Shown here: piece after piece, positions 1 through 12,407 of the stretch
Layout: every line of letters starts with the position of its first letter
Numbering within the stretch: the first letter of the stretch is position 1
From: Hyaloperonospora brassicae
Taxonomy: Eukaryota > Oomycota > Peronosporomycetes > Peronosporales > Peronosporaceae
Length of the DNA stretch: 64,000 bases
Reading direction: 5' to 3'
NCBI GenBank assembly: GCA_947650285.1
Contig: CANTFL010001446.1
Span: 186,001 to 250,000, forward strand
Notes under the pieces: generated by a model
The model's database searches: none
Seen by the model: only the letters and a program-made list of their open reading frames with translations
What the model was told of the DNA's origin: nothing
Made by a program: the position numbers and the translations under genes

Positions 1-948
1 CTCGCGACTCAGTGTAGTTCTGCTGCTCGGCCACGAGCTGTTCCTGTGTCATGGTGGTAATCAGCGGCTGAATCTCCACGCTGTCCGTGGTCGACCCGAC
101 CTCGGTAGCACGCTGCAAGCCCGGACGTGGCAACGCGCTCGACACGTTAACGTCCTGCAGTCGACCACTGTGTTGGCTCCGGTTGTTTCGCACCGGCAGC
201 GACGCCTGAAAGGCCAGCGGTTTGCCCAGTGCACTGGACGCGGTCTTGCCATACCGCGCCCGTCGGCTCTGCTGCAGCTTCATGTTCTCCTGCCGCACCT
301 CCAAAATGTCCTTGAACCCTCTGGTCGTGGCCATGAGGTCGGCCTTCATGAGCGACACAATAGCGTCCGAGTGCGTCGCTGCTTGCCGCGACGGCGCCGC
401 CTCTCGCTGGCTGTTGATGTACTCCTGCAGGTTGTCCAGCTGCGTGTTAATAGCCGTAATGTCGTTCTTCACGAGCGCCGCCAGTTCGTTGATCGCGTCG
501 GTCGGGTCGTTAAACATATTCGTCTGCCGCACGACTGCGCCGCGTGAAAAGTAACGTTAGCACTCCCGGCATCGTCCACAGACCGCTCGGCTGCCCAGGA
601 ACACGTACGTTGTGTGAGCTGCTGTAGCCGCTTCGACGCTTGGAACACTTCTTTCGACACGTCCGACGCCGCGGCAGTAAACTGCTGCGTCTCGTGCAGT
701 GCCGTCTTCAGTACAGGTCGCTAGAGTGAACACAACACACAGACGCTGCGTGAGTTATAGAGACCATACCGCGTCACAGCTCTTTACATACAGACACAGA
801 CACAGCCACAGCCACAGACGGACGTTCGGTGTATGGTACCGCTCGATAGAGAGGGAACAAGACGACGTACTGGGAGAGTAGTAGGGCCTTGTAACGACGA
901 GTAGTGCTGGCACAGGTGCGCGAAGTCGGCCGTGCGGTTCGCCGCCAT
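1..948 (-). CDS. STX5: Syntaxin-5/Sed5-like Qa-SNARE, 5' part (runs off window)
   Basis: Qa-SNARE of the ER-Golgi and intra-Golgi fusion machinery; the family acts as a tail-anchored protein of cis-Golgi membranes. Three exons read on the minus strand: 948-871, 720-609 and 534-1. The introns are 870-721 (150 nt) and 608-535 (74 nt), both GT-AG, and the second carries a CTAAC branch-like motif. Phases agree (0, then 1) and the joined frame stays open to the window edge, about 241 codons. The N-terminus has the NRTADF motif typical of Sed5/STX5. Next comes a helical segment with SKEVFQASKRLQQLTQ, then NMFNDPTDAINELAALVK, and FKDILEVRQENMKLQQ near residue 145, the hallmark stretch before the SNARE motif. 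The last visible residues, TQEQLVAEQQNY, lead into the SNARE helix. The SNARE motif and membrane anchor lie outside the window, so integrity of the whole gene cannot be judged. Confidence 0.9.
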
Positions 949-2639
949 TGTCGTAGTAGGACCCCCTGAGGTGGTTTGTGTTGGACCGAAGAGTCGAGGC
1001 GCTAGCGTTACTTCAGCTGCACACACGGGCACTATAGCGAGGGAGAAACCCGCTGTCGTGGAAGTTTGTGCCCGACTGACCTGAAAAAAACGCCCTCGAC
1101 GAGCTGTTGGGACGATTTGCAACGCCCTATTTTTCAGTCGAATGTTTCCAATTTCGCCCACTATTTCGGGTAATTTATAAACCGTGGCAACGACGGAAAG
1201 TGACGAATGCGGCGGATTTCAGCGGTAATTTACATGCAGCATCGAAAGTTTCGTATCGTCAGTTCCACAAGATGTAAGCTGAGTCTGTCTCATCGATCGC
1301 ACGATGGCTTGCCGGTCTGCTATCAGACAGTCACGTGGAGATTGATCGCTTGCCGGTCTGCTATCAGACAGTCACGTGGAGATTCGATCGCTTGCAGCGA
1401 GTTTTATTGCAAGCTGTCGGTAGTCGTCGCGAACGAAACGCACGAAATGAGATAACTTTATCGTTACACGCAAGATCCCTCGTATGAGAGCGTAGTGTAG
1501 CGAGAAAGTGGTGTCCAGATTGCAAGATCAAGAGCATAGCAGCTGAATGTCTGATCTACTACGCTTGACGCAATCATCATATGATTGTCGATCCGGCTTG
1601 GTTTGACCGCTAAATTGCAGTGCCCGCCGAGCGAGCTGGCTAAGTAAGAGGTGCCACACACTGAGAATATACAGCCTGGTCAATCGAGACGATCACTGAC
1701 GGCTTTTTGTAGCAAGATTGTTGTCTTGCATGTGCGGTAGTCATCCACAAACTACACAGGCTGATCATGCATTACAAGGCGTATGCTGCCAGCTGTGAAT
1801 GTGCTTGAGAAATTTGTCATATCACGAGTCATCTCGTGACGACGACACAGCAGTAGGTAGTTGGGTAGCTGGAGAGAGCGCATTTAGTTTCGTGCCCGTT
1901 TTGTCACGACCTTTTTCGAATGACAGACAGGTCATTGTACTCACGTCGAAGAGGATGCAGTAAGTGGTGCCGGAAAATGGATCTGCAAACGCAGGTTGAG
2001 AGTGAAACAGTGGAGTATATTTTGGCGTCGTATTGCAGTATATACATTCTTTCCCAAGATATTTCCATTTTCTACATACTGATGCTCGACAACGTTCCTC
2101 AATGTACCTCACTCAACAACAACAACAAGATATCTCCATTTTATCCGAAAATTCCTTTTTCAGCCTTCGTAGATATCTCAACTTTATCAAGAGTGTCAAA
2201 CGACTGCCAACAGGTACAAGAAACTATTATCGGTACGTTCTGTTAGTATATTAGAACCCCAATGAATGGAAAACTCGCAGTCGCGCGCTCGAAAGCACGA
2301 CACTGTCGGAATTGCTGCGCACCGGTATTATAGCCACAGACTAGTAGATTGGAGAAATAGCAACTTGAAAAGTAGGATCCGAAAGCAAGCACTCAAAAAG
2401 GTTGTGCTGTCGGAAGAAAAACCAGTGAAAGTTCTGTAAACCATGCTATATGTACAAAGCATAAATTCTATTCACGCATGCGATTTGCGAATTGTCAATG
2501 CCCATCACTCAACGACGAAGTCTATATTCTGAATACGACGCCAGATTGCGTCATGCATGGTGCGGTTTTCCGCCAGCACCAATAAAACAATGAAATGATC
2601 GCATTTATCAAGGCGTCATATCCTGCAGATAACAACAAC
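949..2639. other. Upstream region of STX5 and start of AT-rich desert
   Basis: No supported gene. 949-1160 is GC-richer and is presumably the STX5 5' flank. From 1160 on the sequence is increasingly AT-rich, with only short open frames that lack recognisable domains. One tandem repeat at 1306-1384 is listed separately. Confidence 0.6.
1306..1384. repeat. Two-copy tandem repeat, 41-bp period
   Basis: A 38-nt unit starting GCTTGCCGGTCTGC is present at 1306-1343 and again at 1347-1384, differing only at the first bases. Each copy contains the self-complementary stretch GTCTGCTATCAGAC. It lies about 360 bp upstream of the STX5 start codon. No function can be assigned. Confidence 0.8.
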
Positions 2640-3660
2640 CCAGACTATCAGCTACAGGTTCAGAATCTCTTGAGGTATACTTTAGTTGGAAACGAACACC
2701 GGGTAACTATTATGCTGACAATCTTCGTGACGACCTGATCGGCTGGTACCACATGCATATTGGCCACCCAGCAAGTCAGCACAAAACATTGCGAGGTGTT
2801 TTCTACTGGCCGCATATGGAAACAGTCATCGCCGAATTTGTTCGCCAGTGCATTACATGCAAGCAAACTAAGTTGCACGGAGGGAAACAAGAGTACGGAA
2901 TGCTACCACCACGTACCACCCAGACGGTTGACCCGTTTTATATTGTCCACGTTACCCTCATCGTACCATACGAAGGAGTCTACTACGGGATATAAACGAT
3001 TGATCGAGCAACCCGGTGGCTTGAAGCTGGTGTACAGCCAAACAAACAATCACTTACGACGGCTGCAAGTTTTGGCCGCGAATGGCTTTGCCAATTTCCA
3101 CGTCCCACGACAAGATGTACACGACCAAAGGTATGAGTTTATGGGGGGAAATTCCAGGAATTACTACGCAGTTATGGCCTGAAATAGAAGCCGATTACAA
3201 CCAAACACTCGCAAGCCAACGTGAAATGTGAGAGTGTGCATTTGGAAGTCTGAACGTCATACTTTGTCACACAGGCGCATACCGGAAGAAGATTATTTAT
3301 AACGCCGCATGCGTGCGAGCAAGCTACTATAGCATACCCAATGTATCTCCAAGACAGCTATGATATAAAAACACGACACGTTTTCGCGCCAGCTGCACGA
3401 CGCTAATTGGAGTTTTTTGTCAAAACGGCGTCTTAAAGCTATCCTCGCTGACAACACACGCGATAATACAAAACGGCTCGAGCACTTTTACCATCCCGGC
3501 GACCACATGATGATTTGACGACCTAAAGAATAATGTGCGGAGGTCAAGGAACTGTCAGAAGGGCCCTACGCCATGCGCACTGCGCGTGAAAATGGAACCG
3601 TCGACGCAGTGTCTATCGATTTGTCGCATCTTTTCGTGATAACACGCATTGCTTCATGGG
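2640..3660 (+). pseudogene. Decayed Ty3/gypsy integrase remnant
   Basis: The best stretch, 2753-2995, reads as an H2C2 zinc-binding integrase N-terminus: HIGHPASQHKTL, then FYWPHM, then CITCKQTK, followed by a PPR segment leading to LIVPYE, which resembles the start of an integrase core. Frame-shifted pieces continue downstream. QRYEFMGG near 3130 resembles the 'DNGSEF' core region, and HFYHPGDH followed by EGPYAMRTARENGTVD (3480-3610) resembles the C-terminal GPY/F-like module. Many stops and frameshifts separate these pieces and no LTRs were found, so this is an old fragment. It is clearly different from the E1-E3 elements of this window. Confidence 0.75.
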
Positions 3661-6600
3661 GGGATCTTACATGACTACTACCTACACTGATTGAGCGATG
3701 TGTGAATCCTACGCCACGACTAGTCTGACGAATACTATAATGGATGTATTTATGGATAGGTGAAACGAGATGAAGCATTCGATTAGTCACGGCGGAGCTA
3801 CTTTCTTGACGAAGATGTGGTGCACATGCGAAAGATGTTCATGGTACAGAGTGAGCACGCTTAGTCCCATATTGCAACACACGTATAAAGCGCCGCTTCA
3901 AGCGCGCCCATTCGACCCTTTCGTATGATGACCCGACAGACGCGTTGAACACCGATGTACCATCTGACGCGGATGCAACCTACTGATCCGCTACAACGTC
4001 ACTATTCATGCTACTGTACATAGAACGCAAATGGTATCGGTGCTTGAGACGAAATCCTGTTGCAGTCCGAAAAACATAAAGGGTACACTATACATACGGA
4101 TCGACTCTGCTGATGTGCACTGCACCTCTGAAGCGTGTGGAGTTTGCAAAAAGGTCACGCAAATCAGAAAGAATGTGCGTTTTGATCCCTGAATGGATGT
4201 AGTCGTCAATCACGTGAAAAAAATTACACACGGATCAAAAATTCCGTACTATACTCGACCTATATCGTCGCTTCGCGTGATCTAGCTACGGAGAAGTACA
4301 AGCCATAGCGCAGTCGTGGCGCAATGAAGCTGGGACGGCCGTTCTACCCGTTTGTAAGTTTGCTTCTTCGAGTTAACTTCGAGTCGCAAGCGATACATGG
4401 TTGGATTGAGGTGGTGCATAAATGGATCGCTGACGAGGAACAAGGCGTTCCAACGAGAGCTGTGAAATATGTAAAAACATTTGGATGAGTTTTGCGCAAA
4501 AGTGGTAGTCAGAATGCATTGCGATCGAAGAGTGAGCTTTCGTCGTTAAAAGTCAAGCGGGTGTTATGGAAATTGTACGTTTGAGGGACTAAAAATCGAC
4601 ACTTCACAAGAACATCAATCTTAGACGGAGAAAGAAGGCCACGAAAGATGTATACATACCATTATGATCAAATGTGAAACGCTCGTAGTTGACATTCTAT
4701 CATAAACACAAGATCATTAACGCATTTCGCATAGTGTGACGGTTCATTTTCTACCAAATGCTGATTCAAAGCAGCATCGGATACAGAAGGTATCGACATA
4801 GAGGATGAAAGATCATACGCTGTTGAGGATGTTGTAATAAATACGCTGTATGAGATGGATTTGATCCTGCATCATATATCACGATAGCTATCACGATATA
4901 CTAGGTGAGCTCGCGAATTCTCCGATGACATCAACTGTGTACATATGTGAGCGGGTAGCATCTTGACGACAATAGATTATGGAGGAATGTTGCAATAGTT
5001 CTGTCGAAAGTGAAGGTCAGCTGATACTGACTCCGGATCTTCAATTTACGCTAGGGGTATAGGGGAGGTTCGCGAAGGTTCAAGACGCTTACATTCGCTT
5101 CATTATCTATCACAGTATGACTAGAGGCATGTAGAATCTCACGTTTGGTTTGACAAGCCAGTAATGAGACCCGGTGGGGTTTGGGACAATCTTATGAAGC
5201 CTAGCAAGGTCCACATAGATGTGCGTTCGAAGAGAGATCTTTACTATTGATAGTTGACATGTGCTACCTACCACCATCCTGATCTGCAGTCTTTCCTTGC
5301 TACTGTACAATGTTCGCATGATTCTTGCTCACTTTCTATCTTTCCTGTCGCCTACAAGATCAAAATGAAAAACAAAAAGCTGTTCTGGGGAAATAGTAGT
5401 CTCTTGATGAGCTTGAAAACCGGTAGTGATTGAAATCCGTTAACAACTGTACTCACGATCAACGCGTCCGATGAGCGTTTGCGCAGTAGCCCCTCGTCCA
5501 TGATTTTACAGTGTTATAAGCTCCAAAAATTGCGTTGGCAACTGCGCTTTAGGATGGATGTGCGCTGGTAAAGCGGTCTTGTCCATACTATCGCAATAGG
5601 AATGGCTCAACGATGGGAACGAATTGCATGAATTTGCAGCGGACACCCGCTGCTATATGCGTTTTCGAGAGATATGATCAATTTCTGCAATGGGGGGTAA
5701 AGGTCTACGAGAGTGATGGCGGCGTTTACGTGGTCAAAAAGAAGCGTGAAAGATTGGTCAAGCTCAAAGAGGGCGGCAAATTTCCAAGATGCAATATGGC
5801 ACTTTCTAAGAGATTCGAGAAGCAAGATGGGCAGGGTAGCGTCAAGTATGGCCTGCACAAAGTTGCCGTAACCTCAATAGAGATTCACTAACGCGGCAAT
5901 GCGATATGCGACAAAAGTAATGTATGGATGATCGAAATCCTCTACCTCGTATCTTCGAGAGGTAGCGTTGTATGTGCAAGATACACTCATATGGATTATG
6001 TCATGCGGACTATTCTAGTTTTCATTCGGAACATTTTACAGCGCTAGATTCATACATACCATCTCACACAGTTCTATACTCCCTATATGTTTCCAGATGT
6101 CCCAGATAGATAGATATGTGGACAATCTCACTTTCATATTGGCAATAAATTGACACGGTCCCGGCGATGAAACCCCGTTTGTAGTGCGTGTTACAATATG
6201 GGCCACGTCTTGCTTCTTCACTTCTACTGTATCAGAACTGAAATTTTATTCTTTGTAGATATGTCTAGCTCCAGTTTCATCCACCAAAACCCCTCTTTAG
6301 CTGTAAGCTTATGTTCAGGTGTTTATAAATTTATAGCGGGGGGGGTGTGTCGATCGTATATACGAGAGCTATTGATATATAGATTATGTCCGATCGTCTC
6401 TAGATAGCCAGATATATTATTGGTTTGAACATGCACATGTAAAGCTGAGTTAAAATTACAAGGATAAATCAACAAGGTATTTTTACGCTGATTACTGATC
6501 ATTGACAGACTATATACGATCAAGATAGTCATTTTCGTCCAAAAGACTCGAGTTGTTGTCACAATATTTGGCAAGGTGTATGTGTTTATATTCCGATGAA

Positions 6601-9600
6601 AGGCGCAAGTCTTGCTTCCGTCGAAACACATTCGACCGGTCCTGCTCGATTAATCTAGTATCGACCTCATGTATTCCTACTACCCCGCTAAATCGTCGTG
6701 CAGAAGTATGATGATTGCGAAACATGCGATATTATTGAAAGATCGGTACAGGGTGAGTACAAAGTGCTCCCATTGTAGTGCATAATTAGACCGACTCATT
6801 TGCTTACCTTCACTTCAGTACAGGCTCAGTTGTAGATGCTTTGTATCATTGTAAAACGAATTGAGATGTAAACCTAACCTTCATAGTGGGTAGATAAAAA
6901 TTTCACTTCGTCCTGTCACCAGAAAACACGCATCAAGATTTATATTAATGATCTCATTTGGTCTGTCTCTGTATGAGAAAACCTCGTGCATCCCAGATGA
7001 TATCAAATACCAGATAGATAGATCCGACACCGGCTGCGAGATCTATTCAGCTCACAGAAAAATCTATCAGTGCAGCATACAATTTGGTTGAAAAAAGAGA
7101 CAGTTTTTTGTGAGAACTACTGTCTAAGTGATATGCGACGCAATACCTAATTGACCATTTAGTGTTAAGCCTTACTCATAATGCTGTAAGCGTATATCAA
7201 AGACTCTACTAAAGAAATGGCGAGAGCAAACCTTATCTTGCGGGTAATGATCATGCGACTTCCTATCGTCGAAAACAATCGATTCAGATCGTCACTTAGA
7301 TGTCAAAAAATATGTAAATCCTCATCACCGACTAGTGTGCAGATGTGTACAAAGTTTGTAGCAAAATATGAAACCAGGATACATATTCCTTCTTTTATCT
7401 TGCGTCAATCAATTTTCATTTGCTTCCCCATTGCAAACATTTAAAGCACCAACAAGTACAATACTTTCTGCATATTACGATATTTGCTATGTTGATGTCA
7501 TCGTGCTGATTCGAGACGTGAATGGAAGTCCACCTAATTTGGATGTCAGACATTACAATGTGTGCGACACGAATTTACACACTTACTTCGACAAGCGCTG
7601 CCACAAGTATGTCATGGCAAAACTGTTAGCAAGTGGATAATGTGTGACACGATATAAACGGAATGGGTATCAATCTGTTCTATTAAATTTCGGTTCAAAG
7701 TTTACGAGTAGGAGAACGAATCTGCGCGACACAGTCAAGCATCCAACACGTACGAAGTGCAATATTCTGATTGAGACGCAGGATGGCTATATCAGCCATG
7801 GTGGGGACAGATCGTGGTCCTGTATCGAAAAACACCCCTGTATATCAGTTTACGTAGCATCCGTAACATGAATATGGAAGTAAGCTAAGTCCAATTGAAG
7901 CTGATAGATGGCAATATTACCCCATAATTTTGATTTGAAATAATTAAGTTCTAAAATTAGAATGTGATGTAATGTATCAATATATTTGCAATACATGAAT
8001 ATATGCAATAGTTGGATATATTCGCAATTTTGAACATGTAGATGATCCTTTGACGTATACATCATTAAAATATAGACAGTATATATGGATGTTGTTTCTA
8101 TTGTCAGAGTACAGGTCACAGACTTTGGATATGTTTCGGATGGTTTGTGCAATATTGTAGAATATGGTAGAAATCTAGGTATCTACCCAACGAGATTTCT
8201 TTGGGTAGGGTTTGCATAGAGATATGTCCTCTGCGAATAAAATTGGACGGCTGATCAACAGTTATCGATTTTACTGGCTATGCGAGTCACAGACCTCTCT
8301 TCCAGGCAAAATCTTCGGCCTCCAGACGAGTAAGATCCTCGAACGCGTCAATTGCCAAGGGACTACTCTCGATTGGTTTGAATATTGTGCAAGAACGACA
8401 GATCAAGAATCAACTTGCCTACGATTAAACCGCTTATAGCCAACAATATGACTAGAGAGCCAAGATTCGTCTGGCGAATACCGATCTAGTACAATAAAGT
8501 TGATACAAATAGTAAAAAGGAAGAAATAAGTGTTGAAAAGCATATCAGACCTGCACTGTGCCATACAAGACATAACCTTGATCGATCTCAGATCATGATT
8601 GACTGTCGATCTTTATTTAAGACGAAGATATAGGTATATCGCTGTACAAAACGTTCTTTACGGTGATCAACCAGTTCTCAATCCGTATTTATACGTAAGA
8701 TCGACACCACATAGGTAGTTACAATGAGCTCAAACCATCCCGACGACTGTACACAAAGTAAGCACACGGAGGAACAACACACGTATCGGATTACGGCCTT
8801 TGTATGTCGGCGAGTCGAGGCGCAGTTGGAAATGGACCCTCAAACAAGTCAATTATGATCGCGACTTCTTTACGTTGCTAGCATAGCAAGATATCTTTAA
8901 TGCCGAATTTTTTATGATGCGCTAATCTTTCTTCCTATCTGAGGGACGATGAAGTATTTTTGACTACAAGATATCATGTTTCGATCATTTCAATATTCTA
9001 AGCTAAGTGTTGTAAAGCAATGAGGTCAAAAATGGTGAGATTTTCTTCATCAACAGCATTAGCAAGTAAGTATATCATACTTTTTTCCTATTGATCACAA
9101 TGAATGGTGGACAATTCCAGTAGTAATACAAAACAGGTGCATAGGTCTGTTACTCATCACAAAAGACGTTCTGAGCAATTTAAAGCGTCCACCAGATCGT
9201 TAATGATTTTTCTACTGTTTCCATCAGATGGCCGTTGTTGTCATGGTCGTGCAAGGCACGGATGTCCAAAAGTCGACGGGATGAACAAGGGTGGTATTAA
9301 AACATTTCATACCAGAAACAAACCTCAAAAATAAAATGTAAATGTGCTATGAACGATGTTGCAGACACAATCATCTGCTACAGGTACAATTGACGTTATA
9401 AGAACGTATTCAGTCAGTAATAAAAATGATGTGGTGATATAGCCATAACTTGCAAATCTTGTGAATAGGAGCCACATTAATGCTAGCGATTCGGCCCGTC
9501 TCATCTGAGATCTATTAATACAGAGGTGTTTAAGATCGATCACACATCGAATAATATTATACATTATGATCAGCTGTTTCGTACACTATACGCGTATACA

Positions 9601-11349
9601 TTTGGCGCCGCTGGTAATGAGTGGCATATAATCTAACTGTCGACTGTATATGGTATATAATTGCTCTGCTCGCTTACATCCACGTGCTGTTTTGCTGAAA
9701 GTAAGTTACTTAACTACAAGGTTCAGTTGACACAATAACAATTTCTGGTACGAGATCGACATGATTTAAAGGGAGTTTTAGTAGGACTGTAAAATAGTCC
9801 TGTTGGATAAGAATGAGTAATTGAGTGTGGAAAAGTTAGAGGTAAGTTGCAGGAGGTGGGAAGTAAAGACATGAGCATATACATCTCTTTGGTCTTCAGT
9901 AAATATATCACCATTACAACTAACAATACAACAGGATGATTTGCGAGTCTTGTAGTGGCAAATCTGTGCCGATGTTTTATAAGTCGCGAAACATGTTCAT
10001 ATTTCAATCGGTCGAAATCGTAGCTTATGACATCAGGTGGGACTGTGATATAACAACGATGGCCAACACGTTCCTTATTCGATACAATATAAATGAAGTG
10101 ATTGTTAATAACATAATAATGACCCGCTAAAAAGTAGTCAACCATACGATATTGCATGTCATTCATATACCTTCATTTGGTCCGCACCATACAAAAAATC
10201 AATACATTAACATGCTGGGCACGATTTCGGCCTTGTATCTTAAACAATATGTATAGCAGTCGCTGCTGAATTAGATTGGGTACGGTAATTCATAAGTTTT
10301 GTATAATCGCCGTAACGCAAACAATATGGTCATGTCAACATACCTACTACGCCTTGTGCATGTACCTGTATATTTCAGGGAACGGGGGCCTCGGATACCA
10401 GAAAGTAGCGGTATGAACAGATATATTTTGTATTGGCTTTACCGTCGATGTTCAGTCTAAAGTTACATTTTTGCCTTTTTGACTCTATCCATTGTTTCTG
10501 CCCAATTTATGTTTGCAACAAAAGTGAGGGTGCACAGTCTTAAGACCCATGTACATGCATATGAAGTACTTGTTGATGGTGTACGGTATAACTTGATCGT
10601 GCGCACTACCAATTAATGCGAATCAATACGTTGTACTTGCGTCTGCTCGGGACTTTCTGTATCAAAGTGCTATTTTGTTCGTCTCTTGACTGCGATATAG
10701 CTCTTCTGCAAAAAGGGTCCTAGAATTGCTGCTATTTCAATGTCATGTCGATATTGTTACACTTTCTAACTACAGTTTTGTTGTTACGCACAACTATGTG
10801 GGTATATGAACCGGTTAGAAACGTTTTATTATTGTAAGCACGTGCACATAATCACGATTATCGATCGTCTGATGAATATATAGCTTTACTTTCATCGGTA
10901 GAAAATCAATTTTTAGGCCTTTGTACCGATTGTGAGAAACGAATCTTAAACAGATCAGCTCTCTACCAGAGATGTACGCCAAAGTGACTCGTCCATCTAC
11001 TTCAGTGCAACACATTTTTGAATATAAATCATGTATTGAAGTGGCGCACAAACTGATATAATATGAAAGTGGCAAGATTGTAATCGCTAATATTGAATAG
11101 GTGCTTTTGTGGAGACATAACGGGACGATCGGAATCATAAAGAGCGTGATTGCCGGGAAACGATGACGTTGACCAAAAGTGTCGAAATATGGTTTGGCAG
11201 TTCGTGACGAAATTCGGAGATGTTCTGTGCAACATTTATAGATGTGTATCACTTTATTGATTCTCGCACACAAAACTATGATTATGAGTCGGAGTGAATG
11301 ACTGGTGGTGTGAACATTGCCTTCGAATTTTGGTGTAATAGCTAGGTAA
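3661..11349. other. AT-rich gene desert
   Basis: About 7.7 kb with strong A/T bias and only short open frames on either strand. The longest, 10815-11396 on the minus strand (193 codons), shows no domain I recognise and has the composition of random AT-rich sequence. No tRNA, rRNA, LTR pair or TIR pair was seen. It may contain transposon debris too old to recognise. Confidence 0.6.
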
Positions 11350-11357
11350 TAAATATA
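11350..11357. repeat. Left 8-bp target site duplication (TAAATATA)
   Basis: The 8-mer TAAATATA directly precedes the left terminal inverted repeat and recurs exactly at 12144-12151 after the right one. This fixes both ends of the element. Confidence 0.85.
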
Positions 11358-11461
11358 GGAAATTGCTAAATTCACACCCCTTTTCCTCAGATTCACATCC
11401 TTCCTTCACAATCTTATATACACAAGGTGTCGACCGTAGCCAAGTGGAAGAGAAAGCGGCG

Positions 11462-11732
11462 AGCCCAGACGAGCCATAGCCGAGAGCTCACTTGCATGAT
11501 GTGTACAGCCCACTGGGGACTGCACAAAGCCCAAGGCATCGTACACGATCTCCATTACAGCCATCGTCTGAACCTTTTTGAGCGGCAGTGACACAACGTC
11601 CCACGTGGTTTGTGCCACTTGGCTCCAGTCCAGATCGCCACCTTCACGCGCCTTGAGGACCGTCGTCACTGTTAGATACAACACGTACGCCCAGCCAGCG
11701 TAAGAGACGTCATTTAAGGCTAGCAAATACAA
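11462..11732 (-). pseudogene. Captured fragment of 3-hydroxyacyl-CoA dehydratase (PTPLA/HACD/PHS1)
   Basis: HACD enzymes dehydrate 3-hydroxyacyl-CoA during very-long-chain fatty acid elongation in the ER membrane. This fragment covers only the N-terminal third. YLLALNDVSYAGWAYVLYL matches the first transmembrane segment, KKVQTMAVMEIVYDALGFV the conserved QT.A.LE..H...G.V region, and SPVG is followed, after a 1-nt frameshift, by IMQVSSRLWLVW, the next conserved block. The fragment then joins directly to adenylate-kinase-like sequence. It sits inside the TIR transposon, has no complete enzyme and cannot be functional as dehydratase. No gene symbol is given because this is a captured piece. Confidence 0.85.
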
Positions 11733-11828
11733 ATTTAGTTGCGAGGACTACGCATACAAAAAGAGGGAGCTATGGTCAGCCTCTGCGTTGAAACTTGGAC
11801 ACTCGTCTGTATCTCCTCTTGTTCTCAC

Positions 11829-12047
11829 CTTTTTGGCCTGCACGACCGCTCGTGGAAAGTCGTCAAGAATAAAGCCACGACGGCATTTCGAACTCTTGAT
11901 GGCGTCCTTAATGATACCGACGACAATCTCGTCGGTCACAAGTGCGCTAGACTCCATCGCGGCTTTTTGACCTTTTTGTCTATGTCGGGGCCAGCAGCTA
12001 CAGCAGCTCGCAAGATGTCGCCTGTAGTCAAGTGGCAGAGAAAGTAC
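11829..12047 (-). pseudogene. Captured fragment of adenylate kinase
   Basis: Adenylate kinase interconverts ATP+AMP and 2 ADP. The fragment starts just after the P-loop region with [16 protein letters not shown] (the AMP-binding TGD.LR motif). After one frameshift near the AMESSALV segment it continues through [14 protein letters not shown] and CRRGFILDDFPRAVVQAKK. That last block is the conserved GF(I/L)LDGFPRT motif with G to D and T to A changes. It ends at AAG|GTGAG, a normal exon-intron junction, with intron sequence following, so genomic DNA rather than a processed cDNA was captured. The P-loop and LID domain are absent. It lies inside the TIR transposon upstream, in transcriptional sense, of the dehydratase fragment. 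Confidence 0.85.
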
Positions 12048-12151
12048 TCGTCTTTGTTCAACGGCGATTGAGTACCTTGTATATATAAGGTTTTGAAGGA
12101 AGGGTGTGAATCTAAGGAAAAGGGTGTGAATTTAGCAATTCCCTAAATATA

Positions 12152-12402
12152 TGTCTAAATGTTCATATACGCATGATCGCGGCATCTGATCGATTTCCAC
12201 ACTCGACAAAAGCCTTGTAATTACCATTGATACTTCGCATATCTCGGTTAGTCAGTCTCGTACTTATCTGCGTTTTTGAGCTTGATCGTCTCCAATATAT
12301 GCTTAGGTCTCGCGATCTTAGATTCTTATCAATATAGCAGTTGGAGCTTAAGGCATTGTGCTATTTTGCATTTATGCAGCAAATTTATACCAAAAAGTGG
12401 TA
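12152..12402. other. Short AT-rich spacer between two transposons
   Basis: About 250 bp between the right end of the TIR element and the E1 target duplication. Nothing recognisable is present. Confidence 0.6.
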
Positions 12403-12407
12403 CCGCG

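Larger units (their letters stand above)
11358..12143. mobile_element. Pack-type TIR transposon carrying captured host exons
   Basis: A 786-bp non-autonomous DNA transposon. Its terminal inverted repeats of about 70 bp (11358-11428 and 12074-12143) begin GG(A/G)AATTGC, are roughly 85-90% identical by eye, and are flanked by a perfect 8-bp duplication, TAAATATA. There is no transposase. The interior (11429-12073) is fragments of two unrelated cellular genes in the same orientation: adenylate kinase at 11829-12047 and a PTPLA/HACD dehydratase at 11462-11732. A second scrap of the adenylate kinase sequence sits against the left TIR (11429-11457). Gene-fragment capture between long TIRs is known from plant Pack-MULEs; the 8-bp duplication fits either a MULE-like or a hAT-like machinery, which I cannot decide. 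Confidence 0.85.

Noticed and set aside
170..554. Plus-strand frames across the first 550 bp
   Set aside because: They lie antisense to the syntaxin exon, whose splice phases and motifs fit the minus strand.
10815..11396. 193-codon minus-strand ORF in the AT-rich desert
   Set aside because: It runs into the TIR of the Pack-type element and has AT-biased composition without recognisable motifs.
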